From the NCBI GenBank assembly GCA_023055425.1, contig JALGPY010000078.1, positions 120,001 through 184,000 of the forward strand: 64,000 bases of DNA. Reading direction: 5' to 3'. This stretch comes from Linanthus parryae (taxonomy: Eukaryota; Streptophyta; Magnoliopsida; Ericales; Polemoniaceae). This document shows, piece by piece, positions 1-11,846 of this stretch (its first letter is position 1; every line of letters begins with the position of its first letter). The notes beneath the pieces were generated by a model that worked only from the letters and a program-made list of their open reading frames with translations, was not told the origin of the DNA and did no database searches. The translations under genes and the position numbers were made by a program.

Positions 1-3000
1 AAAGATCAATCAAGAGATCGAGACAGCAATCAAGTACGGTACAGCAGATTGTAGTAGTTAGAGTGAAATCTCGAAGCGAAGGTAGATTATTACGGAGCAG
101 AGAAGACCAAGAAAGGCCATTCCCTCCCTGATCCTTCGCTTGAGGGCAGTCCATCCCCCATGGTAATATGGAGTAATTTGAGGAGATACCAAAAACGTAA
201 AGGTTCTAGGCGCCAGGTACCCCCCTGTAATGAGAAAATGACTTATTTCCGTCCCACCCATAATAATGTCGAACTATTAGACGAGAAGTCACTGGTAGAC
301 TCACACGGCTCAGGGGAAGCACCCATCCCCTGCCTGTTCCCCCGTGACTAGCCCGTACTAAAGCCCGATTCGACAGGCGGAGATGAATCCCCTTACCGGA
401 AGAAAAGGAGCCAACCGTTCTAATATCCCCTCTGAACAGTCGAGATTGGGAATTTACATGAGATTCTACCTCATCGATTGCTTGCCTCTTCGGTGCTTCG
501 ATAGCGAGTTGCCTTGCTATAGGTCTTATCACATCACCAAATCCCTCTTCCCGGGACTAAAGCTGACAAAGAGAATACATCTCTTCTTTGATGTCTCGTG
601 CATTGGGCAAGGGCATTAACAACCGGTTGACCAACATCTTTGGCATTGGGTTCGGCTTAGCTTCACGTTGGCCAACACTTCTATTCGGACCTGGGACTAC
701 CATCATTTAGGCTTTGGCAACACCTCGGCAGTTGACAACATGGCAGTACTTTCTTTAAAAGGAGAATAGCTGAAACAAGATACGTCTATCCCTCTCATTT
801 CATTGTTTGATAGAGAGCTGTACTTAAATAAATACTTAAGATGAGTAGAGTAGGCCCTACTTGGGACAGATGGAACTCTTCTATGTCGACTTCTTACTTC
901 ATACTCCGCAGTTGGAAATGGAGTTGATGCGCTCAGGACCATGCGAAGTAAGTCGAATGCCAAATGCGCTAATGCCAAGTATGCTATAGATGTTAATGCC
1001 CAATGCGCAGGGTGGCTCATACCGAAGCTGAAGAAGGCAACCGAAGCTAAGGAGCGTGCTTATAGCAGTACCCTGCATTTCCGTGTTTTCTAGGAAATGG
1101 GTAGAGTATATCCTTGAAAGTTCGCTTCCCCGAAGGGAGGTCTTGATTTCTTTTTAGGAAACCCTTTATGAGAGATCGCTGGAATTGCGAATATCGTGAG
1201 TTGAGGCGCGGTCATAAGGTGCTACCCTTGAAAGAGGGCTTCTGCTGCTTCCTATTCCTCGAAAGTTCTATTTAGGCCGCGATTCGGCAAGAAAGAGGAG
1301 TAGATCGTTTTGAAGCACCATTTCCCGTAACATCTTAGATGAGCGATCCTACAAACCAGAGGAGTTTACCCGCTGTTACGTAACCATCGCTGACATGGCA
1401 AACAATCAGAAACCATTCTTTAATAGCCGCAGTTCCCAGGGGCTCAGAGAATAGGATTCATAGTAGCTCACCGGTATAGCTACAACTCTCACTGCGATTC
1501 ATCCATATTCGACCAGAAGGAGTTCTATTGATGTTATACCGATAGATAAGAATAAGAAGAGTCTAGTAATCACCTAGAATCATATATAAGGCTTCTTTGT
1601 TGACAAAAAGATTATCCTTTAGGCCTTCTTTTCTTCGGACACAAGCCTTGCAACAGTCGAACGAGATGTTCTTTCTGAGAGGTCCGTTGATGCGGGAACA
1701 GCAGCATCTAGCGTTCTCTTAAGCGACTCAAAAGCCTTTCTTTTCTTAGTAGTATTGCTTTCTTTTCTTTAGCTTAGCAGGGCTGTTACGTACGCTCCTA
1801 ATGCATATATGAAAGGAAGTTGAAGTCCCAGGTTACAGAGACAAGGGCTGTAAGGCGAGTTGTAGTAGTTGCTCCAAACAGTGAGAGAAGGTATCAGGAC
1901 AAGCCCCCGAAAGCTTAGGCTTGTTTAAACTGCCATTGCGATAAAGTAATAGATTACTAATATTTCATGTTTATTCCTACTTTTTGTAACTCCACTCCCT
2001 TGTCTGAGCTGATGCCAACTCCTGACTCTGGCTTTCCATTTAGGCGGTCTTGCTTAGTCTGCTTTTCCGTTACTTTCGCAGGATCAGTCGGCTTTTCAAG
2101 TCGAAAATCATAGCCTCAATGTAGGACTACTTTTGGCAAACAAGAAGATGCATTCTTGGGGTAAGCGTACGTGCCTATAGTGCTTATAGATACCCTCCCG
2201 TAATCAAAGGCTGTTCAGTAGCGATCGAACTCCATCCATTCGGTCTACGACCAAACCTCACTTCGTTCTTTTATAAAATCTTCTCTTTTAGAGCAACAGG
2301 GATCCAATACTTGACTTGAAGTTCGTTTTCTCGGCCTCGCCTCCGCCTATTTATCTCCTTGGGTCTAGTGGATGCGGGAATGGGCTAGCTCCCCTTTCAG
2401 TAGCAAGGATTTCTTCCAACAACCTGTCAAGCCGCGAAGTATTGCTCTCGCTTCGACTCACTTTTTCACTATTTTCAACCACAGGCACCGATTTCGATCA
2501 GGTGTTCACACTTCTAGTGCAATTTTCCACCTGTCCAATTTGAAGCATTCTTTCCTTGCGGACTAAGAGATGGGAGATGGTAAATAGACTTCTTCCGGGA
2601 TGTTCGGCTAGAAGACTTTTGGTTGTTGTTTCCGTTGCGAACACACGGTTTGTACCGAGATATAAGATGAGTCTCCCCGCCTAGCTCCTTCGGCTAACCT
2701 ATAGACAAGCTTACGTGCGTAGTTCCTCGAAATATTCTATTCCTAGCTCCCTAGCGCTATGTGTTTGCCCGGGTCCCAAAACCGTAGAAATCGAATAGTG
2801 TCCAATTGAATAGATTCAAAAAGTAGAACTGTTTGATGTAGTCTTACCGAACAAGGTAAGCAAGCCTATACTTATACTATAGGTTTGCATCCGCCCATGA
2901 GACCGAAAGTAGAACACTAACTCCTATATGTACCTTCTAATATGATATTTCTAGTTAGCAACCTAAGCAAGGCAAAATAAAGGATGCAGACAATTCCACT

Positions 3001-4289
3001 AGGATGTGTTAGGTCTTCCCCTTTCTAGCATACTCCAATGAAATGCCCCTTTAGCCGCTATCAGTGAAGTATTCCACTTTCAAGCGCTCCGATAGCGCAT
3101 TTGACCGGCCGATGGTAGTCCCCTCTAGAGGGGGTTTAGCCTTCTTCATAGGAAGAGAGCTTTAGCGAAGGATGTTGCTACTAAGAGCGGTTTTAGGGCA
3201 TCGTCGTTTGGTCAGTCTACATCTTTTACCATGTCTTACTTCAAGTTCGCATGTGTTAAGCATATAGTTAGCCAGCTATTTAAGGTTGTCTTTCTGCCGA
3301 GAAAGAAGAAACCTTGTTGGCATCGAGGTGTAATATCACTCTAACTATACTCTACATCATTCTTGTTTGTTTGGCAGAAAGGACTGGTATGAAAGAAGGA
3401 CATCTAATACGAAATTGTTGAATGAAAAGAGAAAGAAATAGATTCCTAAAGAGAAGAAGAGTACGCATCCGCAGGGCGCGAAAAGCTCGACTTTCAAGAG
3501 AAGATCGCATCGGTTGGTGATGCAGTTGAACCTGGATTGGCGAGGTGTCCAGTGTACTAAGAGTTCGAAAAGAAAGGTAGTCTGGCGCTGGTAACTTAGT
3601 AACTTACCATATAGTAAGGGTAACAACTGGCAAAGCTGCTTCTTAGTATATGCCATCGGGGCCACTTCGTTTAAGCCTTCCCGGGGGAAAAGCCTCGCTT
3701 CACGTTTGTAATCTTGGAACTAATCTGAGATGTTCAGCTGCCTTAACTCTTAAAAGAGTAGATCTTTCAGCTACCCAATCGCCTAGCTTACGCTATACTC
3801 TTCCCATTGGAATGTCTTTCTTTCCTTATCCTTAGGAGTTAGTTGCCTGAATCGATCGATTACTTGCTTCGGCTTTCAAGCGCTTATGCCCCTGATTAGG
3901 GTATTTCGTAGATCGGCTATAGGAAAGCTCCTCTAACCCTAGTTACGGGAACGCGCTAAACCTCTTTCTTGTCCTTCTTCTCATTTAACCTGAACTTTCC
4001 GCTGAAAAAGAGAGTATGACTCGAATTCGCCATTCAAGTGGAAGCAATGGTGCGCTCCTCTGCTGGTCGACCAATGTGGTCTGTAAGGCCATAAATAGGG
4101 CTTATAATGCCATTCGAGGTTCTGCTTCGCCTAGAGCATCCTATCTGCATGCTAACTTCGGTTTCCTTTTAGTCAACTTGCTGTCTGAGAGGGCTCGGGT
4201 TTCTGAAAGCGTAAAAGGGGGCTCTTCCTCATCAGGGTGGTCGTAGATCAGCTCATGAATAGCTTAAGGAAGGGAAGCGAATCTATTCG

Positions 4290-4328
4290 CAACTGAGACC
4301 ACTAAACCAACTCATCGACTTTCAAATG
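4290..4328 (-). pseudogene. Degenerate atp1 fragment (codons near the N-terminus)
   Basis: On the plus strand this 39-nt piece matches 22681-22720, inside atp1, with a few substitutions and a one-base gap. On the minus strand it corresponds to the atp1 segment around residues 23-36 (Leu-Lys-Val-Asp-Glu-Ile-Gly region). The gap breaks the frame and there is no flanking atp1 sequence, so it is non-functional debris from mitochondrial recombination. It lies about 330 bp left of the start of the tandem array. The match is short but spans unrelated-looking context on both sides. Confidence 0.55.
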
Positions 4329-4441
4329 CGTGGAATCTCGCTACTCCGGGAACCGGTTTCTGCCGAATGTAATGCTCTTGCCGATGCTAGATGCTAGTTT
4401 ATGGCTTCTTCCTCTACAGAGGTGCACGGAAAGAGGACTAG

Positions 4442-4537
4442 AACGGGATAGGGTATAAGCCCCGGCTTCTCTCTTTCGAATGTGTTTCCGGGGCTAAAGG
4501 AAACATAATATGAGTTCGAGTCCCGTCATTCCCGTTT
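4442..4537 (+). other. tRNA-like relic, unassigned
   Basis: A 7-bp pairing closes the ends (4442-4448 with 4530-4536). An inner 8-bp stem forms between the runs near 4458-4465 and 4488-4495, and a TTCGAGT T-loop-like motif sits at 4514-4520. The T-stem has a mismatch, the inner loop is far too long for an anticodon loop, and no D-arm is clear. I see it as a decayed or chimeric tRNA gene at best; chance folding is possible. Confidence 0.2.
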
Positions 4538-4659
4538 TCTAGAAGTGAGAGTGAGCCTAGGGTGAAGCGGAAGTCATGGGATCGGTATACAGGGTACATA
4601 CATTCCGTAACAAGACCGAGGGCAATAGTGGCTGCTCTTCGATCTATCTCGATCGAAAG

Positions 4660-7600
4660 AATCACATAGAGAAGAAAGTGTGCTTCTTCCCTTTCCAATA
4701 GAAGAGAAAACCTCTTTACAGTCGCTTTCCAGTGTCGCAAAAGTCCGTAGATAAATCGAGATTGGCGAGGTCGGCGCCATTACCTTTGCTTCAACCGGAG
4801 TAGTCCACATCGCCGCCCCATGCTTTCGCTATTATATTATATTATAGGGTTGGGATGTAAGACGAGGCCCGTCCCAGAAAAGGGGCGGGGAAAGAAGAGG
4901 GGAATGCGGGCTTCTTTCAATTGTTTTTTCCTTTCCGCAGAGACCAGGAAAGGCAACATCTATCGCAAACCTTAAACTCGTGATTGAACTAAATCTAAAT
5001 AAAGGAGGCCATGAAGAAGGTTTTTCTCACTACACGAGTAAGAAGTTACTAGCCGCCTACTCTATATCTATAAAGAGAGACAGATTTCGCCTGCCACTCT
5101 ACCAAGCTAACCAGAGCAGATGAGCATGTCGCTTCCGAGTATAAGAAAGCTTTATCCGAATAAGGGGTGACCATATCTTTCCATAAGAGTCTGGTCTCCA
5201 CCTCAGGGAGTGCGGAATTCGCTAAAAGGTTTCGACTGTAACCCGGAAACTGATGCTTCGAGCTAGCTCGGGTCTTGCGGTAGCTTCCGACGAGACAGGA
5301 AATGATGCTAACGCAGCCTGTTACGATCGAGGAAGAGGGACAGACAACATCAACATCTAATGCTAAAATAACTCATTCATAATAGCATAATAAGAGAAGA
5401 TCTTCGCTTTCTAGTCCCGTAGCAGAGTCAATGGCATCAAAGATGCACAGGTGAAGTACCAGACCAATACCGGACAAGAGGAAAGAAGTAAAGCGGCTCC
5501 TCCACAAGGAGGATTCCAGACCCAAATGAAAGCAAGACAGGTATCAAAGAAAGAGTGAGCGCGTACGCTTCTTCTCTTTTAGGGAAGGAGATTCCTCGGA
5601 CATAGGCTAAAGAAAGGAAGGCAAACCAATCCCATTAAAGCCATTGGAAAGAAGAGATGCTACGGATTTGGACTACTACTCACAGAGGGAGGATTGCGAA
5701 ATTCAAACAGGAAAGAGTGAAGGCCTCTGTTTTAAGAGAATCTGTCTTGGTTGCCCTTTTTTAGGGGGATTGGTAGTGTATTGAGGAAATTTTCTCTTCC
5801 TTCCAGTTATTTCAGACTGAAGAAAGGCTTTCATTGCCATTGCCCCAAGGAGTGCAATGAAAAGTGAACCAGGCGGGGCACTAAGCTAACCCGGCTTGCT
5901 TCCTCCAGGTCAGCTAATGTTAGCATGGCTTTGTACGTGAGGGCGGTCAGACTCAATCTTTTCAGTTTCTCAAAAGAAAAGGCATTCTAATAGATTGAAG
6001 ACTTCTTACAAAAAGCCAATCTGTCAACTCTGGTTCCCCTTACCTTAGCAGTAAAGAATGTCTACGCCTAGTTCGAACTCCCACTAGCAGCAGCGGTCAC
6101 TCACAGAAGACATAGGGGCAGCCCAAAGCTATTTGTAAAATAGATGACAGAACTCACAGAAAGACAATTAGCACTAGCAGAACTACTTGTTCCGGGAAAA
6201 GAATCGCTGCCTACACGAAGCAGAGAGTAAGAGATGAACTAATAGATGGAGGAAGCCCCTATCAAGAAGGGCGGGGCAAGCATATAGCTTAACTCAAAGC
6301 AGCAGGAAGAATAATGGCATTCCTTCGACCACCAACAGGGCGAACTTCATTAAAAATAGAACAAGAAAGAGAAGCCCTATAAGCAAGCTCACCTTACTGC
6401 TTGCCATAACAGCACAACTAGCTTAGCTTCTAGCGAACTGACTCGAGTGAGACCTCTATTTCTTGTTGATTATGCAACCATCTCTTCTAGTAAGATATAT
6501 TGATCGATCCTTCCTTACCAGTCTACGACCAAGACTGGGCGTAAAACGAGAATGAGAGGGGCGAAGTCCTTTTTTAACCAAGTAACATCCATCCATTGCA
6601 TTCGTTACAATACAATAATACGTAGATGAAGACCTTATTCAACCTAGAGTCGAATCTTTCAAACCACACTCTCACTTAGTCCAGATTCATATCTTTCGGT
6701 AGTCAGTAGGAGGCCTATCCCATCTAGTGGATATTGTGCTAGGGCAGAGAGGACTTGTTCTTCTTCTTCTGTTTGGTATTTCTTCCTTTGGCGAAGGCTA
6801 TTTATGGAATTGATTAGGAATGAAACCGTATCACTAAGAGTTGGAATTGAAGGAACCAATACCGATGTAGAAACCTAAACTTATTATTAGCGACTGCTAT
6901 TGAAGTGCTTTCACCCCCGTGTCCTTGGGAATAGGGCTTTTAAGTTTAATTAAGTACGGGCCGCATTCCTCTTCTTGAACTACATCGAAGGATGGGAAAG
7001 CCCGGTGTAGCCATATATTACACTTCTTCTAATGACCAATAACTTTCATTTGGATCTATATTTAGAAGTACCTTTCTAAGATATTTTTTTTAACAAAACC
7101 TCTCCTTTTCGCCAACTGGTCTAATAGAAGTGAGTCCCTTTTGACTTTCTTTCTGCTCCTAGAATTTCTATATTTTCTTTGTTAGGGAAATGGCTATTAA
7201 CTACTCTAGTAACAAAGCTCTCAGCAGAGCGGCACTTTAGGTGCAAAGGTACTAGTCAAAGTAAGGGAAAACGTTCTAGCTAGTAAGCAATAAGCAAAAC
7301 ATGTGCTAAATCTTGATTCCCGTTGCCTTGGAACGGAGAAGTCTCAGTTTGGACCTCCTATTTGTTTAGAGAATGAGAATGGTTCCATTTGACACGTTCT
7401 CAAGCTGGGTAAATGGGGTAAGGCTAAAGCCTTTGGTTTAGCTTGGTCGAGAAATTGGGTGCCTTCTTGGCTTAGCCGTGTTTACTAGCAGCACCGAACC
7501 CTCGGAAGCTGTTCCAGCTCTAGTCTTCGACCCTCTTCGTCTTTCCCTTGTAATCCCATCCCTCTCTGTTGGCGCGGTTACCGGTCGTGAGTGAGACCAA

Positions 7601-9634
7601 ATCTGTTTAGGCAATTAATAAGGTAATGTAACTATCCATGATCCTAGAAGATAGCCCTACCTTGCTAGCTTAGCTCGGGACTTTGGTTTGGCCATTGCTC
7701 CATACTTCACACCTCTCTGAACTGCGCGGAAGCAAGGGTCGGGCATAGGACTCGGACATCGCGTTAACAACAGGGCTGGGGTCAACCTTAGCAACAGCCT
7801 TCGCATTGGTTTACGTCTCCTTTCCCGGTCTCCTCGCTTCTTGGTCATCATATCCTCACCTTCTAACCTGATGGTGCTCCCGAATCGGGAGTTTTTCGTT
7901 CCAAGTACCTTCGGCACAGGTTTTGGTAGTCATTCTTCACTATTTACTCCTCCTGGAGGACCTGGATGACCAGGATAACCTGGATAGCTACAGGATTCCG
8001 CCTTTTCTTCTATTCCTAGTCGTGCGGAGGGGCTTACGAAAATGGTTCGAATTGTTACGGTAGTTGCTGTTGGGTTGGTTGTTATGTCCGCGCTACGGTC
8101 CAAAGAGCGAGGCTTACGGACTATTACCCCATCACTCTTTCTTTTACCTACACTGATTTGTAACAGCCTTCACCCCTTCCAAGCTCATTTCGTAAACTAG
8201 AGGGGGGCGAAGTACCGGCTTTCGCTTGCTTTCGAGATAAGCAGTCTAAACCTTCCATTTCAGTTCGTCCTAGACCAGCTACTAAGTAGAGCAGCAAATT
8301 CGTAAACTTACACTATTCCCTCTCGGTAACCTCTTCTCGTTAAGCGCTAAGCCCCTCCCGTGGCCCGAGTCCTCCTTTGCTTTGGAGTGAGGTTCTGTAC
8401 TTCCGGTCTGAGTCGCCTTCTTCCACCAGTTTCATCCATTTATCAATCGAAGTACAGATGCCAATTGATCGATTAATGGAACGGTAAAATAAGCGTTTTC
8501 CTTTCTTCTATATGTCATTTCGGCGGAATCAGTCACGTCAGATACCCTCTCTGCGGGAATTAGTATCAGGGACTAGCCCCGCTGGAGTAGTAGTTGCCTA
8601 TGTCAGCTCCCCTCCCTAAAGGAGGAAGTCGGGGCGGCAGCTTCCGAAGCCCCTCTTCAGACGCATGTGAAAAGCATAGCGCTATTCGATGGAAACTAAG
8701 CCCATGGTGATTTCAAGAAAGCGGTCAAAGAGAAGTCCGGGGGGAGCGCAAATCCCGAAGTAAGCGAAGAGCCTACCAAAACTAGCATAACAGTAGACGC
8801 TAATACACCCTTCTTCGACTTATATAGATAGAAGGAAGATACGTAACTAGGCGGCAGAAGACCCTTTGACTGCAAAAGATGAAAGAGGGGCAGAACTTAT
8901 CTGGATCGGGCTCCCAGAATCGGCTAGATACCACATCAATAGAATCAAACGGGGAAGAAGAAAAGAGCACATTTCCAGAATAGAATTTACTTTTGAAGAT
9001 GAACTTAGCTATCTGACTAAGCATAATTGAATCCGGAAGACTTATTCTTGGGATGCGGGGGAAATGTGATGAGAAATCGGGAGGGAAGAGGTCGGGAAGG
9101 CCTTTCCCAATAACAAGCCTAGAGACAAATGAATGAAGCATCGATGAGAAAGAGACTACTCGAAAAAAAGTTCATCGCTCAGTTGGTCATAGTTTTCCAC
9201 GATCTAAAAAATGGCTTATAGAATAGTAGAATTGCAGTGCTTAGAAGAACTCGCACTTTATATGATGACGACCAGTCCACCGCACACTTCTTATATTTAT
9301 TTGTTTATATATAGATTTATATAGATAGTATAATATAACGAATTGAAAGCGCCTATGAATTAGAAAGAAAGAAAGCGTCCGTGAATTTCGTAGTTGCGAC
9401 TCTTTCTTTTTTTGAATCGAGATTGGCTTGGTGTTCCGTGTACGTGAGTACAAGATCGAAAAGAAAGTTGTTTTTCAGCCCCAAACTCCCACGCGTTGGA
9501 CCAAGCCCATTCGAAAAGCTTCCCTTCAAACGATTCCCTTCTCCTTTCAGTCGAGAGCGAAAGCCCTTCTCAAAGTACAAGTCTTTCTTTCTTTATTTTA
9601 GAGTCAGAAGCGGAACTACAAGAAAGCTTTCTTT
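4660..9634. other. Gene-free spacer at the start of unit copy 1
   Basis: About 5 kb with no recognised gene before nad9. Frames are short; the longest ATG frame is the 113-codon antisense ORF at 8800-9141. A segment near 7740-7806 shares a degenerate motif (TTAACAA followed by CCTTAGCAACAG) with 16396-16430. The AT-rich tract 9290-9350 and the sequence after it form the probable 5' region of nad9. Confidence 0.7.
8800..9141 (-). CDS. Hypothetical ORF, 113 aa
   Basis: An ATG-initiated frame of 113 codons antisense to the nad9 upstream region. The protein is rich in Ser, Phe, Pro and Arg, with no clear transmembrane segment and no motif I recognise. It ends about 490 bp before nad9 on the opposite strand. 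Plant mitochondrial spacers often carry frames of this size by chance, and nothing visible argues for translation. It recurs unchanged in copy 2. Confidence 0.12.
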   Translation of the reverse strand: MLHSFVSRLVIGKGLPDLFPPDFSSHFPRIPRISLPDSIMLSQIAKFIFKSKFYSGNVLFSSSPFDSIDVVSSRFWEPDPDKFCPSFIFCSQRVFCRLVTYLPSIYISRRRVY

Positions 9635-10207
9635 ATGGATAACCAATTTCTTTTTAAATATAGTTGGGAGACTTTACCCAAGAAATGGGTCAAAAAAATG
9701 GAAAGATCGGAACACGGGAATAGATTTGATACCAATATGGACTATCTATTTCAATTGTTGTGCTTTCTGAAATTGCATACCTATACAAGGGTTCAAGTTT
9801 TGATCGATATTTGCGGAGTTGATTATCCCTCTCGAAAACGCAGATTTGAAGTGGTCTATAATTTACTGAGTACTCGGTATAACTCACGCATTCGTGTACA
9901 AACCAGTGCAGACGAAGTAACACGAATATCTTCGGTAGTCAGTCTATTTCCATCAGCCGGCTGGTGGGAGCGAGAAGTTTGGGATATGTTTGGTGTTTCT
10001 TTCATCAATCATCCGGATCTACGCCGTATATTAACAGATTATGGTTTCGAGGGTCATCCATTACGAAAAGACTTTCCTCTGAGTGGATATGTGGAAGTAC
10101 GCTATGATGATCCAGAGAAACGTGTGGTTTCTGAACCCATTGAGATGACCCAAGAATTTCGCTATTTCGATTTTGCTAGTCCTTGGGAACAGCGTAGCGA
10201 CGGATAA
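9635..10207 (+). CDS. nad9: NADH dehydrogenase subunit 9 (complex I)
   Basis: Complete 190-codon gene with ATG start (MDNQF...) and TAA stop, the usual angiosperm length. Nad9 is the 30-kDa-type (NuoC family) subunit of the peripheral matrix arm of complex I, near the quinone-reducing module. The family core is plain: [19 protein letters not shown] around residues 57-75, [15 protein letters not shown] around 109-123 and the [20 protein letters not shown] block around 129-148. There is no intron, as expected. Residues 31 (F), 56 (L), 110 (W), 133 (L) and 147 (F) are encoded directly, although in plants such as Arabidopsis I recall these codons being made by C-to-U editing, so this copy looks pre-edited. 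trnW follows about 950 bp downstream on the same strand. Confidence 0.98.
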   Translation: MDNQFLFKYSWETLPKKWVKKMERSEHGNRFDTNMDYLFQLLCFLKLHTYTRVQVLIDICGVDYPSRKRRFEVVYNLLSTRYNSRIRVQTSADEVTRISSVVSLFPSAGWWEREVWDMFGVSFINHPDLRRILTDYGFEGHPLRKDFPLSGYVEVRYDDPEKRVVSEPIEMTQEFRYFDFASPWEQRSDG

Positions 10208-11157
10208 TTCAGAATCAGAATAGGTCCAGTCCAGGGGACAAATCAATAGGAAATGCTATTTGCTTCGTAAGAATAAGAATGAACTTCTATGAAATGAAAG
10301 AGTTTCACGGGAATTTTCTTGATCGCCGGGTATCCTTGATAAATTAAATAAATAGGAAGAAGTGTTATCGAACGATTTCCTGCAATTCTTCCAAGTATGG
10401 AATGAATAAAGAATCAAGCTACAAGTCTCGTCGAAAGGCACTGGTTTTTTTCTTTCTTTCGGTTTCTTTGATAGCAGAAAAGCCTTACTCTATAGGGGCG
10501 CTAGCGCTTGACTAATAAAATAGAAAGGGGACCTGAAAAACTGAAAAAACTTAATAGGCTACTACTCTAGGTTCGCTTCGCTTCTTCAAGCTCCGCCCCT
10601 TATTGAAAACTAAAGCGCTAATGCGCCTTATATTATTAGTAAAGCAACCTTTCGCGCTAGGCGCTCACGTTTTTTTTGTCTGGTGCTGGCGGCAGGGCTT
10701 CTTGCTTAACCGGCGGAATTGGGATCCCTGTCGCATGCAAATATTTCTATCAGGGCTTATTATTTAGAACCCTTTTTGCTCATAAGAAAGTAAGTGTTGG
10801 TAGGAGGATGATGATAAGTATATAAATAAATAAAGACCACAAAGAATAAATGGAAATGGCAAGATAATTTTTATATCGATGGAGGAAATAACGAATTTGA
10901 AAACAGGGTAGGGATTCTCTACAACTAGGGGAAGTAGATGTCTGTAGACCAATTGAAATGAAAGAGATATAGCGCGGCGCCTTTGTTTTGAAAATTGGCC
11001 TGTCATCCCTACCTATTCTTCTCCTCTGGGCAGTAATGAGGGATCCATTGAGATCGATTCAAATTGGACATACATAATCATCTTTCATTTTTTAATACTA
11101 TATGCGTGTGGGGAAAATAATCCTTTTTTTTACAGTCGTATCTACTGTGATAAGAAA
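10208..11157. other. Spacer between nad9 and trnW
   Basis: About 950 bp without a recognised gene. It contains pyrimidine-rich runs after nad9, GC-rich mini-palindromes such as GCGCTAGCGC near 10498-10507, and AT-rich stretches around 10810-10880 and 11090-11150 that could hold a promoter for trnW. No motif is clear enough to annotate. Confidence 0.65.
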
Positions 11158-11230
11158 GCGCTCTTAGTTCAGTTGGTAGAACGTGGGTCTCCAAAACCCG
11201 ATGTCGTAGGTTCGAGCCCTACAGAGCGTG
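11158..11230 (+). tRNA. trnW-CCA: tRNA-Trp (CCA), plastid-derived type
   Basis: A 73-nt cloverleaf. The acceptor stem pairs 11158-11164 (GCGCTCT) with 11223-11229 (AGAGCGT), with a terminal G-U pair. Anticodon CCA sits in the loop TCTCCAAAA after the GTGGG half-stem, and the T-arm is GTAGG-TTCGAGC-CCTAC. The sequence is almost that of plastid trnW-CCA, which plant mitochondria commonly use as their tryptophan tRNA. Compared with the plastid gene as I remember it, the D-loop is one base shorter and the T-loop region differs by a few bases, so it is an old transfer and not recent plastid contamination. Confidence 0.95.
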
Positions 11231-11763
11231 TTCTTTTTTCTCCCTCAGGAAAGAGTAGTAATCATTCAATTACAGGCAATAGAATAGAGAGTAGGAGGGC
11301 ATTTATTTCTGCTAGCATTTGTTGTAAATAGGATTGCCATCTTCTGACTTGAATCTACTTTGCTCAATTGGACCGGGTCTACGCACATTACTCTAGGAAG
11401 ATGCCTATCCTAGGTTACTCCAGCTCTCTCAAGGTCCAGGCCCAAGGGATTCTTTTTCTCTTTCTAGATGGCTACATTCACTTACAACAAAAAGGACCAG
11501 TTATTGGAATTTGAAGAGGGAGGGCTTGCCCCGAGGGCAGGTCTAAGGGTTGGTCGAGTCTTTTACCCTCTCCCGGATGAGTCGAGCAAGCTACTTTCCA
11601 AGAAGCCATTCCCTAGGGGGAAAGCTTGCTGTAGCCCTCTTTTTGTAGATTAGGCTTGGTAAGCGTAAGCTATTTCCATTTAAGTAGGCTCGCTGCTTCG
11701 CTCAGCAGAAGAGCCTTACTTTCCATTAGATTAGTAAAGCGCCCGGGGCCTTGGCCCGGGAAG
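11231..11763. other. Spacer between trnW and trnY
   Basis: About 530 bp. One frame starting with ATG at 11468 gives 61 codons but resembles no protein I know. The end carries the GC-rich hairpin at 11742-11760, three bases before trnY. Nothing else is recognisable. Confidence 0.6.
11742..11760 (+). other. GC-rich hairpin just before trnY
   Basis: CCCGGGGCC and GGCCCGGG pair around a TT turn with one bulged G, making a strong short stem-loop that ends 3 nt before the trnY acceptor stem. It could mark the 5' processing site of the tRNA or the 3' end of an upstream transcript. That role is inferred. Confidence 0.45.
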
Positions 11764-11846
11764 GGGAGAGTGGCCGAGTGGTCAAAAGCGACAGACTGTA
11801 AATCTGTTGAAGTTTTTCTACGTAGGTTCGAATCCTGCCTCTCCCA
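11764..11846 (+). tRNA. trnY-GUA: tRNA-Tyr (GUA)
   Basis: An 83-nt class II tRNA with a long variable arm. Acceptor GGGAGAG (11764-11770) pairs with CTCTCCC (11839-11845), with A as discriminator. Anticodon GTA lies at 11798-11800 between the CAGA and TCTG stem halves, and the T-arm carries the GGTTCGAATCC motif. It is the native mitochondrial tyrosine tRNA. In many angiosperms it lies directly upstream of nad2 exon 3 and shares its transcript, and the same arrangement is seen here. Confidence 0.96.

Larger units (their letters stand above)
1..4659. other. Single-copy left flank, no recognised gene
   Basis: This stretch precedes the tandem array and does not recur in the window. I recognise no intact mitochondrial gene on either strand. 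Reading frames are short, many begin only at non-ATG codons, and the sequence has the mixed look of plant mitochondrial spacer. Identifiable items are a degenerate antisense atp1 scrap (4290-4328), a tRNA-like foldable stretch (4442-4537) and a 32-codon, very Arg/Lys-rich ATG frame at 3422-3520 that I cannot assign. Around 3535-3576 there is loose similarity to the nad9 upstream region near 9421-9468, suggesting an old shared 5'-flank fragment. Confidence 0.75.

Noticed and set aside
9381..9770. 129-codon plus-strand frame overlapping the nad9 start
   Set aside because: It runs out of phase into nad9 and its overlapping part is only an out-of-frame reading of that gene; the composition is Ser/Arg/Phe noise.
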